64,000 nucleotides of DNA from contig JAJEKV010000066.1 in NCBI GenBank assembly GCA_021234155.1, positions 6,360,800-6,424,799 on the forward strand, in the 5' to 3' direction. Source of the DNA: Isoetes taiwanensis (taxonomy: Eukaryota; Streptophyta; Lycopodiopsida; Isoetales; Isoetaceae). The notes below the pieces were generated by a model, which made no database searches, was not told the DNA's origin, and saw only the letters and a list, made by a program, of their open reading frames with translations. Shown piece by piece: positions 1 through 11,914 of this stretch (the stretch's first letter is position 1; every line of letters starts with the position of its first letter). Both the position numbers and the translations under genes were made by a program.

Positions 1-187
1 TCCGGTGAGTCATTCCATCCTATACGTGATGTGGACGAGAATTGTTATTTGGTCATTGTGCCAATGCCGGCTTTGAACCTCCTTTGTATTTTGATGTTTG
101 TAATTCTCAAAGAAAATCAATTACGTAAAACAATGGTGCCATCTTGGATATTGTCCAAGCACCTCTTGAATTGCATGGCCTCGCCAC

Positions 188-1203
188 CTAGCCCTGTAAA
201 TTGTGTGACACGAATATCTTCAACGTGGAACACGGATATGAAATGAAAGCCTTCACCGCCGTTCTCTTTGTAAGACAATCTAAGAACCGCTTTGGTCCTT
301 TCTTTTTTCCCCTTGCCATTTGAGGTCTCATCTTGTCTGTCAGCTTTATGACTTCAGTGTGTCCCACCAAATGCCTTGGATTCCTTACTTTTGTTTCCCT
401 TCTTCTCAACTTGTCTTGCAGCTTCAGTCGTGTCCCTACCAAATGCCTTGGATTTCTTACTTTTGTTTCCATTCTTCTCGGTTTGTCTTTGCAGCTTCGG
501 GAGTGTCCCACCAGCTACCTTGGACTTCTTACTTTGGTTTCCCTTCTTGGTGGCATTAGATCTTTTCTTTCTGCTGCCACCTGGCACTTCCTTGGTAACG
601 CAGGCTGCAACTCCATCAGCTTCTTCTGTCTCCACTGGAATCTGTAACAAGGTCTGTAGCATAAAAAAAAGAAGATCAGCGCAAGTTGAAAGCACAAAAG
701 CAGTAGTCAGCGCATGACAGCACATATCAGCATGCTTCAGCAAACAATAAAGAGAGTATTACCTTTTCAAACGTCTTCCATTCAAGCAAGAACTCGTGAT
801 TCTCTCTTTCTCTTGGACATATAGGAAGACTTTTCGTGCCACACTTCTGACATGTCTGCATCAAGCAGTCATGTTTATACCATTCTTCACCCTCGCTCTT
901 GTTGCAAACCACAGCCCTCCAGAGCTCGCTGGTTGAGTCATACGTATGTTGGCTGGCCAGACACTTCTCACCAGGTCCACAGACCTCGCAGGTGCACTTG
1001 CACTCTTCACCATGGAATCCAGTTTTCGCTGACCTTAATGCATTCAGTGCTACCCTGGCATACTCCAACTTCATATGGTATATGCAACAACAGGTTTCCC
1101 TTTCTGATACTTTCTTCACATAAATAGGCTTCAACTTCTCGAAAGCCTTTAAGCAAACAGGGTGTTCAGGATGTCCCTTTTTGTATTGTTGATATAGCCG
1201 CAA
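188..1203 (-). pseudogene. DUF7869-type transposon protein, middle part, two exons, frameshifted
   Basis: Exon 1 (1203-763) encodes a Cys-rich segment: a K-P-I/F-Y-V followed by E-T-C-C-C-I-Y-H motif near residues 28-43, then CxC/CxxC pairs, and a final C-x-x-C with CPRE before a Trp. From knowledge of the family, this layout precedes the DUF7869 catalytic half in transposon-encoded proteins of plants and animals. A clean intron lies at 654-762 (GTAATA donor after the codons for TFEK, CTACAG acceptor) and keeps the frame into exon 2 (653 down). Exon 2 starts TLLQIPVETEE and becomes a Lys/Ser-rich repeat tail. That frame stops near 354 and the coding sense continues in another frame to 188, so there is a frameshift. 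The DUF7869 half expected next is absent. It is probably a transposon fragment; no host function is suggested. Confidence 0.6.
361..555 (-). repeat. ~72-bp tandem repeat coding Lys/Ser-rich units
   Basis: About three direct copies of a ~72-nt unit lie inside exon 2 of the transposon pseudogene. On the minus strand each unit encodes a block of the type KKGNKSKKSKAFG. The copies differ by point changes, and the last runs into the frameshift. Confidence 0.65.
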
Positions 1204-2384
1204 AATTTAATGGTGGCCTTTGGTTAGAAATAGCGTAAAAAAAAGTTTGTATGGAAACTTATACACAGTGTGACCTCCGAAGGTGCAAGGGATAAGAAAT
1301 TCGAAGCCCCGACTCTCCAACAAGTGTTCACAACATCTTTCTTGCAAGGAGAGACTCTGCTGCTTTTTCTTTCCAGACTACGGTATGCTTTGCTTGCAAG
1401 CAGGGGTGAGAGAATCGCACCTCAACCTCTTTTGGAAAGCAGACCACGGACCATTTCCAAGGAAGGCTTCCGATTTCCTTAATGCAGCAGTTGCAATTGT
1501 TGACCTCATGCAACCTATCATAAGAAATATTGCACATGTATCAATGAACATATCCCAAACCAAAGATCACTTTCGGCAGATACAAGCACTTGAAAGCATG
1601 AAGAAGCCACGTGCATGAAGACAAGAAATAGATGTACCTAACAGCCCCCGCCATAGTGGAATTGCATCTCGAATTTGTGGAAGAAGCCATCACAAGTGTT
1701 GAGGTTCCGGCTCTCCAAATATCATGGTTCCTTAGCCTCTTTGTGGCTGCCATTGTCCGTTTCAAGTTGTTGAGCAAAGACTCCCGCCTTTTGCACTCCT
1801 TTGGATTTGGCAAAAGTCCGTGTTCGAGATTTCCATTTCGTGGTGATGAACCACCCTCTTCATCACATCAGCCTTTGAGTTCGTGAATGCTTTTGGTGAG
1901 CTTATTGAAGTAATCAACTACTTGCTTGGCTATTTCTTGCTCACCGTCTCATGCTCGATCCTCCCGCTCAACCGCTGCTCTTTTCATCTTATTCCTTAAT
2001 CAGATTCTCTCTTTCTCTCTGCATCCAATTTCTTGTAAATTGCGAGAGGAAACCGGATCTTCACGTGATATTTCCCCGTGTTGGATTGACATCCAACAAA
2101 TTTGGAACACCTTGTATTGGGATTCATCGGGCCGAAAATCCAATGCTAAACGCGTGATTGCCTCCAGGCCGATCGAGGGAGCCCATGAAATTCCCCGAGA
2201 GAGAGGATAATTGAATTGGAGGGAGAATTTTCGCGGCCCATGACGAAGTAATCCAATTTGCAACGTACTACCACACCACTCGCGCGAAAATCCAGCCAAA
2301 AACCCACAATCATTATCCTAACGGTTCATTCGTGAGGTGGACGTGTTAGTACATGAAGGGCGTAAAAAAAATGACGGGCAGTTA
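1204..2384. other. No gene recognised
   Basis: Short overlapping open frames only (the longest ~110 codons, 1283-1618), without a domain, intron-exon structure or codon pattern I recognise. The stretch may be upstream sequence of the transposon fragment. Confidence 0.5.
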
Positions 2385-2471
2385 CGCTTAAAGCACCCCA
2401 AATTAAGCAAAAGCAGGGGTGCTTTAAGCGGGCTAAAACCCTGCTATAAGCATGCGTCCGGACGCATGCTT
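2385..2471. repeat. Two adjacent perfect inverted repeats (foldback)
   Basis: A 15-bp perfect inverted repeat (arms 2385-2399 and 2416-2430, loop 16 nt) is followed after 17 nt by a 24-bp perfect palindrome at 2448-2471 centred on GTCCGGAC. Together they could form two neighbouring hairpins. This may be the end of a foldback or MITE-like element; no second end was found. Confidence 0.7.
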
Positions 2472-2641
2472 TTGCTACCCACCAGCACACTTTCACCCTA
2501 TGTCACCATAGATTTAGGATTAAGGTTTTCTAAAGATTAAGTTGTTTTTCTTGGATAATTTTGTAAGCATGAATTATATGAAATCAAAACAGATGCATGT
2601 GTTGTTTAGGCAGGCAAAAAATTAAAGTAAAATAGGAGCAC

Positions 2642-2854
2642 TCTTATATTGCACTATGTGATAGGAGGACTACACCCATTATCCAATCACAACTCATGTC
2701 CGACATCCTTAAACCTTAAACCCTTCACACTTGGCACCCTATTACATCTATGCACATTATTTACACGTCTTTATCTAACCTATAAAATCCATTATGTTTA
2801 CCATTCTTGCATGGCTGGGACTAATGCCCGGCATCGCCGGGCACACGTTTCTAG
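2642..2854 (+). mobile_element. Mini-Helitron (~213 bp)
   Basis: The 3' end has the Helitron layout: a GC hairpin with arms TGCCCGGC/GCCGGGCA around ATC (2825-2843), a short spacer, then terminal CTAG (2851-2854) followed by T. The proposed 5' end TCTTATATTGCAC resembles the start of the larger Helitron at 26,577. It is preceded by C instead of the usual A, so the left end is less sure. The 3' end matches the Helitron ending at 17,428 almost base for base. There is no coding capacity. Confidence 0.55.
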
Positions 2855-4930
2855 TAGGATGTAACTTTATAAGTAGGAATAATTTTGACTATGCCCACCC
2901 ATGTAGATTTTTATGTTGGCCTCGTATCTTAGGGCTAAACAGATTCGCCTCTCTAAGCTAGTATTAAGACTGGCAGTCGTACTTTTTGAATGTTATAATA
3001 CTTAATATTCACAACATCAAGATGACATGGCCTAAGAATTAACAAGATTTCATCTTTGACTTGGGAAATTAAATCTGGAATATTTGACTCTAACCAACCT
3101 TTCTTGATATACCAAATTGGGAGAATTATATGTTTACAAAAAATAAGAACAACTAAAAGGTTCAATATAAAAGCTATATCATGTGCTCTTGGGCATCTTG
3201 TTTTGGCATCCCATGCTCCTTGCATGTCAAAACATGCATAATTTGTGTTGGCTTGATACTCAATTAATTAATACATTTTTAAACTTGGACAAAGAAACGA
3301 AGTACGGATTACCTCCCCTACAAAGATGTAAAGTTAAAAAGGCATCACATGTTCCCTTGATGACCATGTTACTTTTGTGTTGTTTACCATCTATGTCTCT
3401 TGACAGCGACATGCCCAACAATGTCAATTAACTTTGCACATCATTATATTGGTATGATGCCATTGTTTAAGGAAAAATTCATGTCTACGTGCATTGATGA
3501 GAGTGTCGATGAGTGATATGCAATGATGCTGCTCATTTTGAGGGCGAAACAAGTGGAGATACAATAGTATTATTAAACTTTCCCAATTTCTTTGCCTCGA
3601 GAAATGAAGGCAAGTAGAATGTTTGGAAAGATCAATGGACGCTGATGTGGCAGTGCACGTGGGCAAACTAGAATTCAAGGAAATGTTTATACGAAAAATC
3701 AATCCGACATGGCATATAAGGAGAATGACGTGGAAGCAAGGGCAGAAAAATGTTGGGAGAAATGAGGCAACCGGGAAAACGAGGCAATTAATTTGTTGCG
3801 GACACATACGAGATCATGATAAGAACAGACCAGGTTGGAACGAAAAGCAGAAGCAAGAGATCTCCAGAACGATGTTTCTGGCGCGGAATCGAGAGTCAGA
3901 AAGGGCACGTGCAATAGGAGGTCAGCATCATATCCAAGCGACTGGATACAAGGTAGGCAAACCAACGGCTGAGATGATGCCACGACACCAGATAAGAATG
4001 GTGACTTCGTAAACCAACCGTCACAAGCAACTGCGGGTTGCACTCAATGTCTTGGAACACCAAGATTGACCTCAGATCTGTTTTTTTTCCAACCACAATA
4101 TTCTATCGTACAAACACAATTTCGGCTATATATTTATCATCATGTCCAACATTAACTCTTTGTACCACCTAGAAAAAAGCTCTAGAGGCAATAGGGGAAC
4201 AATATACCCCATGTATGTACTACTGCCAGTAGAAAATGACAAGTTTTCCGTTGCTTGGAGCTGAGCTTGATTTACTTGCAAGAGAGAAAAACTTTCTATT
4301 CTACACACAACCAACACGAACACATTAATGGAGAAAACTTGCAAGCAAGAAAACACTGGACCACTAAAAAGGACCACATGAGAAAAGATGAAGTCATGCA
4401 CTGACAAGCCCATAACAAAGAGACCCAATAAGCAACAACTGAAAGGGCCAGATCACGGAGATGGGCAAGGTCAAAACCAAGGAGTAATACGCATATGTTA
4501 CTAGATTGGGGCAGAAGGTCCATTTCGTGGGGCCACAGAGCTACCCTTTTCCTTTCTGGTGGCATTGTTGGCTGGCGGCCTAGCATGTGGCCAGGCCAGC
4601 AGAAATTATGTTTCGGGCTTGCTCGTATATTGGTAGGCCTAATCTGTATGTACGTATGTTCTGTGTCCTGTACAAGGCAGGCAAGGAGGCAGAAAGGTAG
4701 GTAATGCAACATTCAATACAAAGTAACTAGTGTCCAATATGCAAAAAAGAATATGACACCTACCAACTACTTACCCACAAAAAGGGAACCAACCAAAACA
4801 CTAACTAAACCTGCTCTTTTATTTCGAGCGGGGTAAATGTCTGAGAACAACAACAACAACAACGATGACGATGACAAAGAGGATGACGACGAAGACGGCA
4901 AAGGCAATATACCCGCCCACCGATACACTC
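2855..4930. other. No gene recognised
   Basis: AT-rich intergenic DNA with scattered short open frames (for example 3623-4012 and 4296-4712) that show no domain or supported splice structure. Confidence 0.5.
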
Positions 4931-4974
4931 TGTCATGCCGAACCCGACATGACTTGGCCGGGTTCGGTATGACA
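4931..4974. repeat. 15-bp inverted repeat, hairpin
   Basis: Arms 4931-4945 and 4960-4974 are complementary at 14 of 15 positions around a 14-nt loop. An AAC/GAT/GAC-rich microsatellite (about 4846-4900) lies just upstream. Function unknown. Confidence 0.6.
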
Positions 4975-6724
4975 GCCAGGGTCATTAACCCCCTTTTATG
5001 GGTGCACGAGAACACCCTTTTAATTTTACAGCTGTGTTTTTGCAGAGCTTATCAGCATGTGGCACATGGCGTGGCCCTGCCTGCAGAGCCCTGCCCCGGT
5101 GACGTGACCTTTGTTGAGCCGTGACGTATTCGTTATTTTGGATTGGCAATATTTATTTACGAATCTGCTGACCGCCTGTAGACGGGATCTGGCCCTGCCT
5201 GCTGCATGGAAGTTAAATATCCAGCCTTGGGTTAGGCCACTGTTCTGGACTTTTGGGCCATGACGCAATTCACCTACTTTTTCACGTCCCAATTCATCCG
5301 ATGGTCCACTTTGAATTAAAATAAGCTGTTTTTAAATGTAATGGTCCCTGTTCTTGGACTCTGTGCACGTATCCGGCAACGCTTACGTGATAATACGGAT
5401 TAGATATTTGCCCTCCCCTAGTTCTGCCTAATTCCTAGATTGACCCATTTTCTTACCCACTCGGTCTATTTTCTTTTCTTGGCGATTGACCGGATTTTTT
5501 CCTATCTTTGTGAGGTCAACCGACTTCATAGATGCTCCAAAACTTTTTTTCTGTTGGAATATCTTATTCGTCCAACCTCCCTAACTTACTTACCCCATGG
5601 ATCACTCATTCATTATGCGTTACTTAAAGAAGTAGGTCAACCCCTAGCATTTGTTAGCATTTTTTTTACAAAGCCCTAGCGTTTGTTAGCATTCTTTACC
5701 GAGGTTAGTTGAAAAGTAGAAAGGAATGTTGCTCCTACAACTTTGAGTTGTTGCTTTTTTGTCAGAACCTTTTGATTTTTGTTGTAGAGCAATCATTCAT
5801 AAAGTATCATGGTAAATATTTTTGCCAGCGGTGTTAGTTGTAAGGTTGGAGGAGAATGGTGATCCTATCCTAGCATTTGTTTCTTCTCAATCATCACATT
5901 GAGGAGCCCCAAGTGTTCGACACAAAGTTTACAATATTCACGTTTTACAATTTTGTTTTGTCAGAGGCATTTATTTTCTTGTGGATATATGGCAATCATT
6001 CCATTATATCCAAAGGCATTCAAAGTCAATGATTGACAAAAATTGCATTAGAGAACTCATATAATCATTTAATCAAATCTTTGAGAACAAAATCAATCAC
6101 GTTCCTATTTTAGATTTGCAAGCGACTCAACCATTACAATAATTAGTTTATGAATATCCAGTTGCTCACATACCAATGACATTACAAATTGCAAAAGAAA
6201 CAACATAAAAATGACATCCAACCAAAGTAACTGTTAACTGAACAAGTATGTATTATCAAATGTGGGAGATAGTTGGAAAGGAACAGTAGATAGAAACTAG
6301 AATATAACTATTGCTACAAAAGCCTTCAACTTGCATAGCTTAGTTAGTTTAAGGAAAACTGCAACTGATCAAAGGCGACAAGGAAGAGAACCAAAAGAAA
6401 AAAAATTGATGAGAACAGGGTTGTATATTGAGAGATGCTTTCCAATATTGATTGCTTAAGGTACAAATTCTCTCGATATTTGACCGGTTTAGATAGAGAG
6501 AGGTTGGAGCCATTTTGATTAGTAAATTCCTCAAGGGCAGGGCAAGTGCAAGGAGGGCACATCCTATCTGGAAGGGCAGAGAGACATGCCTATCAAAGAA
6601 TTGGATAGTTCAACCAACCACTTTACAAATGTCGATCAACAGCCTTTTTGTCTGGCGGATTCGTGGCCTCAAATCGGTCACATGCACGGGAGCATATTGA
6701 ATGCAAGCAAAGCAAGAGCTAGCG
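4975..6724. other. Intergenic, downstream of the MATE gene
   Basis: AT-rich sequence without a supportable gene. A short direct repeat of a CTAGC(A/G)TTTGTTAGCATT segment occurs near 5645-5693. The 6.5-6.7 kb part should hold the 3' UTR of the MATE gene; I could not identify a clear polyadenylation signal. Confidence 0.45.
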
Positions 6725-8648
6725 CTAGAGCACCACCTTGGGGGGAAGGAGGAGGGCTTTTTCTTCATCGATGGGAACATCAAGGGGAGAAGGAGAAACA
6801 TGAGCGACATTGTGAGTGTCTTTTTCTGGGAGGGGATGAGAAGGGGAGTCAGGATCAGAGCCACCTGTTAGGTCATGGGCGCGGGAAGCTTGGAGGTTCC
6901 AGTCGGTTTGGGAGAGGACGTAAAGCATGAGGGCGACGCAAGAGGCCTGGGCTGCGAGGAGGCCGAACCAGAGACCGACGAAGCCGACGTCGAAGACGAA
7001 ACCGAGCAACATGGCGGTAGGCATGCCAACGAAGTAGAAGGAACCGAGGTTAATGTTGGCGCCGGTGGAGGGGCGGGCGGAGCCGCGGAGGACTCCGCAT
7101 CCGGTGGTCTGGGGGCAGTTGCCGAGCTCGCAGAGGCCGACCACGGGCATGGCCAGAGCCGTGAGGGCGAGGATCGTTTTATCCGCAGTAAACATGGCGC
7201 CCCAAACATGCCTCATTGTGGTCGTGAATGTCATCGCCACCACACCAAGAATGCCTGCGCACCCCAGCGCCACCAGCATTGCTACCCTCGCCTTCCCCGG
7301 CCGCCCCGCTCCCAGCTCGTTCCCCACCCTCGTCGATACCGCTAGGCTCAACGACGACGGAAAAATATACACCAGCGCTGTCGTCTGTATCAGCACCCCC
7401 ATCGTCGCCACCGCTGCCCGAGCATTCCCCAGTAGCCCTGAGAATATTATCATCAGCTCATACCACCACCACTCCAGGCACACCGATACGCAGCTTGGCA
7501 CCGCTAACTGTAACAGCGGCTTCCAATCCTTTAGACACTCCCTTGTCCACCCTGGCCATGACGCCTTGTATATCCCTGACCATCTCAAATACCCCACCAG
7601 AAACACCACTAGATTGAAGTTTGTCCATGCAGCTGCCAACGCTACCCCCCTTACCTCCATCCCCAGATAATACACCAACAGCAGATTAATTGGTACGTGC
7701 AGAACTAGCGCTCCTGCTGCACAGTAGGTTAATGGAAGAGTAATCTTCTGGGTCCTCAAATAAATCCTCAGCGGATTTAACACTGCCTGAGCTAGCAGAT
7801 CAGGAAGAGACGATACTAAATACGTGCTTGCCATCGCTGTGATTTGTTCATCCTGGCCGCACCAGATTAGAATTCTTTGCATATTCATCCACAGGAAACC
7901 AATAGGCAGACATGCACAGAGTAGAAATATTACTGCCCTCTGAAGTGTTAGGCCCATTAGATGCCATCTCTTGGCTCCAAAAGCTTGGCCACATATGGGT
8001 TCCATTCCCATGGCCAATCCGGCCAGAACAGAATACCCTGTAATATTTGCAAATCCTATTGCTAGAGACCCTCCTGCCAATTCCAGATCTCCTAGCCTTC
8101 CCAGAAAGAGCATTGAGATCATCGACCTGGCATATAGAAGCAGCCCCATTAGTACCATGGGGCCGGCTATACTGCCTATTTGCTTCAGTTCCTCCACAAC
8201 CTGCATAGATCAGACAAAGTTTGTCAATTTCATCCGAATAGAAATAATGATTATAATACAAAAGAGAATCTGGAGAGAAAGAGGGGTGTTTTCACACAAG
8301 ATCCAGTTTATACATTAGTTCTCAGAAGATCAAAAGTAGTTTTGGGAGTAGAAAGTAACCAAAATTTGTGTAGAAAAAAACAAATTGGTCAGTGCGCGGA
8401 AGAAAACCAACCTCGACAGCAGAGGGCAAGCGCTTGAATTCATCTGCTACGTCAGGGTCGGGTTTGGCCTTCTTGGGAGAGTGGATAGGAGTCGGACCAA
8501 GGGATGCATCTGGGAAAGTGGGCGGATCAAATGAAGCGATTAAGGCATTAGATTTAGCAGAGGGATCTTGTTGTTCCATGTCCTCCTGATCTGAAGCATT
8601 TACATTATCCTCTGCACAAGTGGTGGAGCTAGCACTGAATCTGCACAT
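6725..8648 (-). CDS. MATE-family multidrug and toxic compound extrusion transporter (plant DTX48/49-like)
   Basis: This is an intact two-exon gene. Exon 1 is 8648-8412, the intron 8411-8201 (GTTGGT donor, TATGCAG acceptor), and exon 2 8200-6725, giving about 570 residues, normal for plant MATE proteins. The first ATG encodes MCRFSAS; an N-terminal MC start also occurs in the plant subfamily, so I prefer it over the later MEQQ ATG at 8579. After a polar ~75-residue N-terminus comes the MATE core with about 12 hydrophobic segments. Subgroup signatures visible are SMLFLGRLGDLELAGGSLAI, MGMEPICGQAFGAKR, WCGQDE, PLRIYLRTQ, CLEWWWYE, NELGAGRPGKAR and GNCPQTTGCGVLRG. Family members are membrane antiporters; several in this clade act at endomembranes in hormone, iron or stress physiology. 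The substrate cannot be read from sequence. The C-terminus is a hydrophilic tail ending KVVL. It is the only intact ordinary host gene in the window. Confidence 0.93.
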
Positions 8649-9495
8649 ACTAAAACTAAGAGGAACTGAGAAAAAGCAAAGGGAAAAACACAGAGGCTGG
8701 GGTATAGGAGGCAGCAGATTTTGCTCTCTGTTTTACAGGCAAAGGCTGAAGGAAGAAAGGAACTCTGGGGTGCGTCAATCCGTGTCCCTCTCTCTTCCAA
8801 CCACTCTCAAAATAAATCCCTTGCTATATCTTGACTTGATTCATTCTCTACTACAAAAAAACAAGGACAGGGGGCTGGGCTGCCCGTTTTTACTTTGGGT
8901 CTCCTTATCCCTCCCCTCTCTCGCTTACCATTGTCTAACTAGTCGCTCTCCTAACATTACACACATGCGATCTGTGCCCTCTCTTAGAACCACCCCTCCC
9001 TTGTCCCATTTATGGAGGACAAAGCCATGCGGCGGACCCCACACCATTGATGAAATATTGGTCACCCCTCCTCAGCAAGGAACCCCCTCCTCTCACTTAA
9101 CACACAAAATTGAGGAAAAAAAAATAATAATCACTCATATATCCAGAGTAGTTTTCAAGAATTTTGACAATAATCGCTCCCATAGCCAGCGTCTGGAGCC
9201 TGGTGGGACGTTCAAGGCGGATTTCAGAGTGCCTTTTCCAAAGCACTCAACATTACTAAAATTATCCCTGTATCAGAAAAGAAAAGGGTCCAAGCCATTG
9301 AAGGAAAGGAAATGTGTCTGTTTCGGCAAATGTGTCTGCACCTGGTGGCACTCAAGATATGAGATCTTCTTGGGCGCCTTAGTTTGCTTTTTTCCTTGTG
9401 TATATGTATATTGTGTGGGGCAGAGGAAGGGTTTCGTCTTGGATTGGCAGCCGTCTTTGGAAGTTGGGATGTAGCCTTTGAGAGGGAAGCCTTTG
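8649..9495 (-). promoter_or_regulatory. Probable long 5' leader of the MATE gene
   Basis: Between the MATE start codon and the TATA-like box at 9.5 kb there are about 820 nt rich in pyrimidine tracts. I infer an untranslated leader. A 284-codon open frame on the opposite strand here (8620-9474) has low-complexity composition and no domain, and I do not count it as a gene. Confidence 0.4.
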
Positions 9496-9507
9496 CTTTT
9501 ATATAGG
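9496..9507 (-). promoter_or_regulatory. TATA box, probably of the MATE gene
   Basis: Minus-strand CCTATATAAAAG is a near-consensus plant TATA box upstream of the MATE gene. Transcription would start near 9,470. Assignment rests on orientation and the lack of another gene. Confidence 0.5.
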
Positions 9508-10229
9508 ATGATGCCAGGGGTTGACGTGTATAGGGCTGTATTCTACACTTAGCCTGCGCCGATTGGCCAAATGCGTTTAATCTTGGCCTTCGTCAGTGGT
9601 CCACACATTCCTCGTGTGCCTCCCCCACCACGTTCTTCCCTTCTCGCTCTGAGAACGACAACGCCCACATCTTAAATTTTTTTTTTTTTAGCTTGGATTT
9701 CCTCGCTCGTAGAATACCCCTTTAGTCCACTGCACACGCCTGGCCCTTCCCCAGGTTGATTTCTTCGATACTGTGCTTCCCCCACCCCTCGTCATCCTCG
9801 GTCTCCTCCTACCCCCCTGCGTTATCCTTATTGGCCCTGTTTTCTTGCTTCTTGCTCCTGCTGTACCCTCCTACAATTTATGATCCATCCCCAATTCTTC
9901 CTTCACCAAAAATTTTGCCTGTCAGACATATCTTCTTCTATATCTGTACTAGGATTTCGTGTGCTCCCAAAGGCACCCCCCCTTCTTGTTTTGAACCTTG
10001 CTTCCCCATTCCCAGCAGCTTTTATCCTTTTCGATTTAGACATTTTGCTGTATTGGAACTGGCTTCCGTGTCCAGAATTTTTTTGTCCTTGCCTTTTTGA
10101 GCCGTTGGTATGATCGTCCCATCTCAAGAAGTATTTGCCCATCGTCTTCTTTGATATAGTTTATCTTCTCATTGTAATCTTATGTCGAGAATGTTTACGT
10201 TCAAACAAAAAAGAAAATGAGTTAGCTTC
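9508..10229. other. Pyrimidine-rich intergenic DNA
   Basis: Long C/T-rich tracts make several chance open frames on the plus strand. No gene is supported. The stretch may contain upstream promoter sequence of the MATE gene. Confidence 0.45.
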
Positions 10230-10380
10230 ACTATGTGTAGTCCATGTAACAATCCCAATACAAACTGATTCAAACAACCACCTAATACTTAAGGAATGAT
10301 CATGTGTAGTCCCACAATACAAGTCACAACCCATACTAATTCAAACAAACCACCTAACACTTAGGAATGGTCATGCATAC
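10230..10380. repeat. Imperfect ~70-bp tandem duplication
   Basis: Two diverged copies of a segment containing TAGTCC, CAATACAA, ACTxATTCAAACAA, CCACCTAA and CTTAxGGAATG follow each other. Confidence 0.6.
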
Positions 10381-10443
10381 TTCAAAGATGGGAAGTTCCA
10401 TCACTATTGCTTACATTCATTATGACAAAATAAAGACCTAGCA

Positions 10444-10625
10444 AAAGGGCAAGCTTGGGACAAAATTGGCAATGGTTACCATGTATCTAAAGGTAGGTGC
10501 AATTGTTACAAAGAATTTCTTTTTGTACAATAAGAGGGCAAGCTTGGAACAAAGGATTAGTAATGGTTACAATGTCTACAAGGTTTGGTGCAATTGTTAC
10601 AAAGAATTTCTTTTCTTACAATAGG
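10444..10625. repeat. ~90-bp tandem duplication
   Basis: Two copies share GGGCAAGCTTGG, AATGGTTAC and GGTGCAATTGTTACAAAG and end with a run of T and TACAATA. The second begins near 10,534. Confidence 0.7.
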
Positions 10626-10929
10626 AGAAAGAGACAGAGATAGCAGAAGTGAAGCATATGACAATAAAGCAGAGATCTCGCAAGAGGATAGGAGGTCAAG
10701 AACTTGGATGGCAGCGAGTACAACCACAGAACCATCCACCACGATAAAAAGCATAATTTCATTATATTGGAAAAAGTTTTAGTAAATTAGAATTTGTTTA
10801 CTGTAGACCTTATGCAGGGGTTGTATACACATATACAATACCCATGTATCATACATATGTTGTGTACACTACATGAATATTTAGAAAACATACTGACACA
10901 GTATCATACACCCTCCTTCCAAACATAGT

Positions 10930-11390
10930 TATGTATAGAATAGAATAGAATAGAATACATTATTGTCCCTTGTGCCCTAAGGCCCCTGGACTTATGTAGC
11001 ATGGGCGAGCTCCCTGATGGGTGCTACTAGCACATCATGCTGGTTTCTATTGTAGCCTTTTCTGAAGGCTACTCGTTTTTCTATTAATACCGGCACCCCG
11101 CTTTGGATCGGCTTCAAGGCCGTGCACAGGTGCGTCGTTATCAATCAGCTTTAAGCTGAGCATTTTTGGGCAGGTATGGTGCGCCTCCCGGGCAGCTCAT
11201 AACAGAAGCCCTTTTTCTTTATGTACTTCCCGATGTCTTGTCGTCATTTCCCGTATTGCGTCTGCCAGATCTCTCATTGTTTCTGTCCTTGCCATCATGG
11301 CGTGTACGGGCTGACCCCATCTTATGTTTCTGTATTTGTTCCTGATGTCTTCATATATTGGGCACTCATGTATATGTATAACACAAGATC
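10930..11390 (-). mobile_element. 5'-truncated LINE, 3' end with ATTCT microsatellite tail
   Basis: Minus-strand codons at 11,390-11,197 encode a zf-RVT-like C-terminus (VIHIHECPIYEDIRNKYR), the part that follows reverse transcriptase in plant LINEs; the LINE at 23.6-29.6 kb has the matching EHHVFTGCPAYKEIRDKF. A stop at 11,197 is followed by ~260 nt of 3' UTR and a (TTCTA)n tail at about 10,930-10,957. Sequence 5' of the HxxxC motif changes abruptly, as expected from 5' truncation. Confidence 0.6.
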
Positions 11391-11751
11391 TTATGAAATA
11401 CATTAATATGGTATCATACATTACACATGAAAAGATAGCTATTGATGCATTACAATAGTCACAAGAGAAATTACATACAGTATGATTATCAAGAACATGA
11501 CTGAGATTAAGAACCTTTAGCTGCTATGTCCCCCCACATGTCAACAATGTATTTTAGAATCTGAACAGTCTTCAGTCTTTTGCCATTTGCATCCCAAACA
11601 TAATGTATAGCATCTAACTTCTCATACCTTGAAGCAGGGATAGGTTCTGCACGTACGAAATCTAAATTCCTGACGTATAAAGTTAAAAAATACGTAATTT
11701 TTTGAAAAAATGTATTTTACGTATTTTTTAGTCGCCGGCCAGAAAAAAAAA

Positions 11752-11914
11752 TCGCGTACGCAAAACCTTCTAAACCGCGTACGCGGAAGCATTTTCGCGT
11801 ACGCAAAACAGTAAGAACCGCGTACTTGAAAAAAAAATGCGTATGCACTTTATACTGTTTTACGTGCGCAAAAAAGCTTTTGCATACGCGATTTAGAAGG
11901 TTTCGGGTACGCGG
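11752..11914. repeat. Long imperfect hairpin with repeated CGCGTACGC motifs
   Basis: Arms of about 75 nt (11,752-11,825 and 11,838-11,914) are reverse complements with scattered mismatches, separated by an A-rich loop of about 12 nt. Each arm carries the palindromic motif GCGTACGC or its variants several times, plus a shared ACCTTCTAAA block. It would extrude as one long foldback. No coding capacity. Confidence 0.7.

Noticed and set aside
4837-5124. Asp/Glu-rich plus-strand frame
   Set aside because: It arises from an AAC/GAT/GAC microsatellite and a hairpin; no gene support.
6875-7670. Plus-strand frames of 113-205 codons within the MATE gene
   Set aside because: They are shadows of GC-rich MATE codons on the other strand.
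8620-9474. A 284-codon plus-strand open frame opposite the MATE leader
   Set aside because: Low-complexity, no domain, no promoter or splice support; it is best read as the antisense of a pyrimidine-rich leader.
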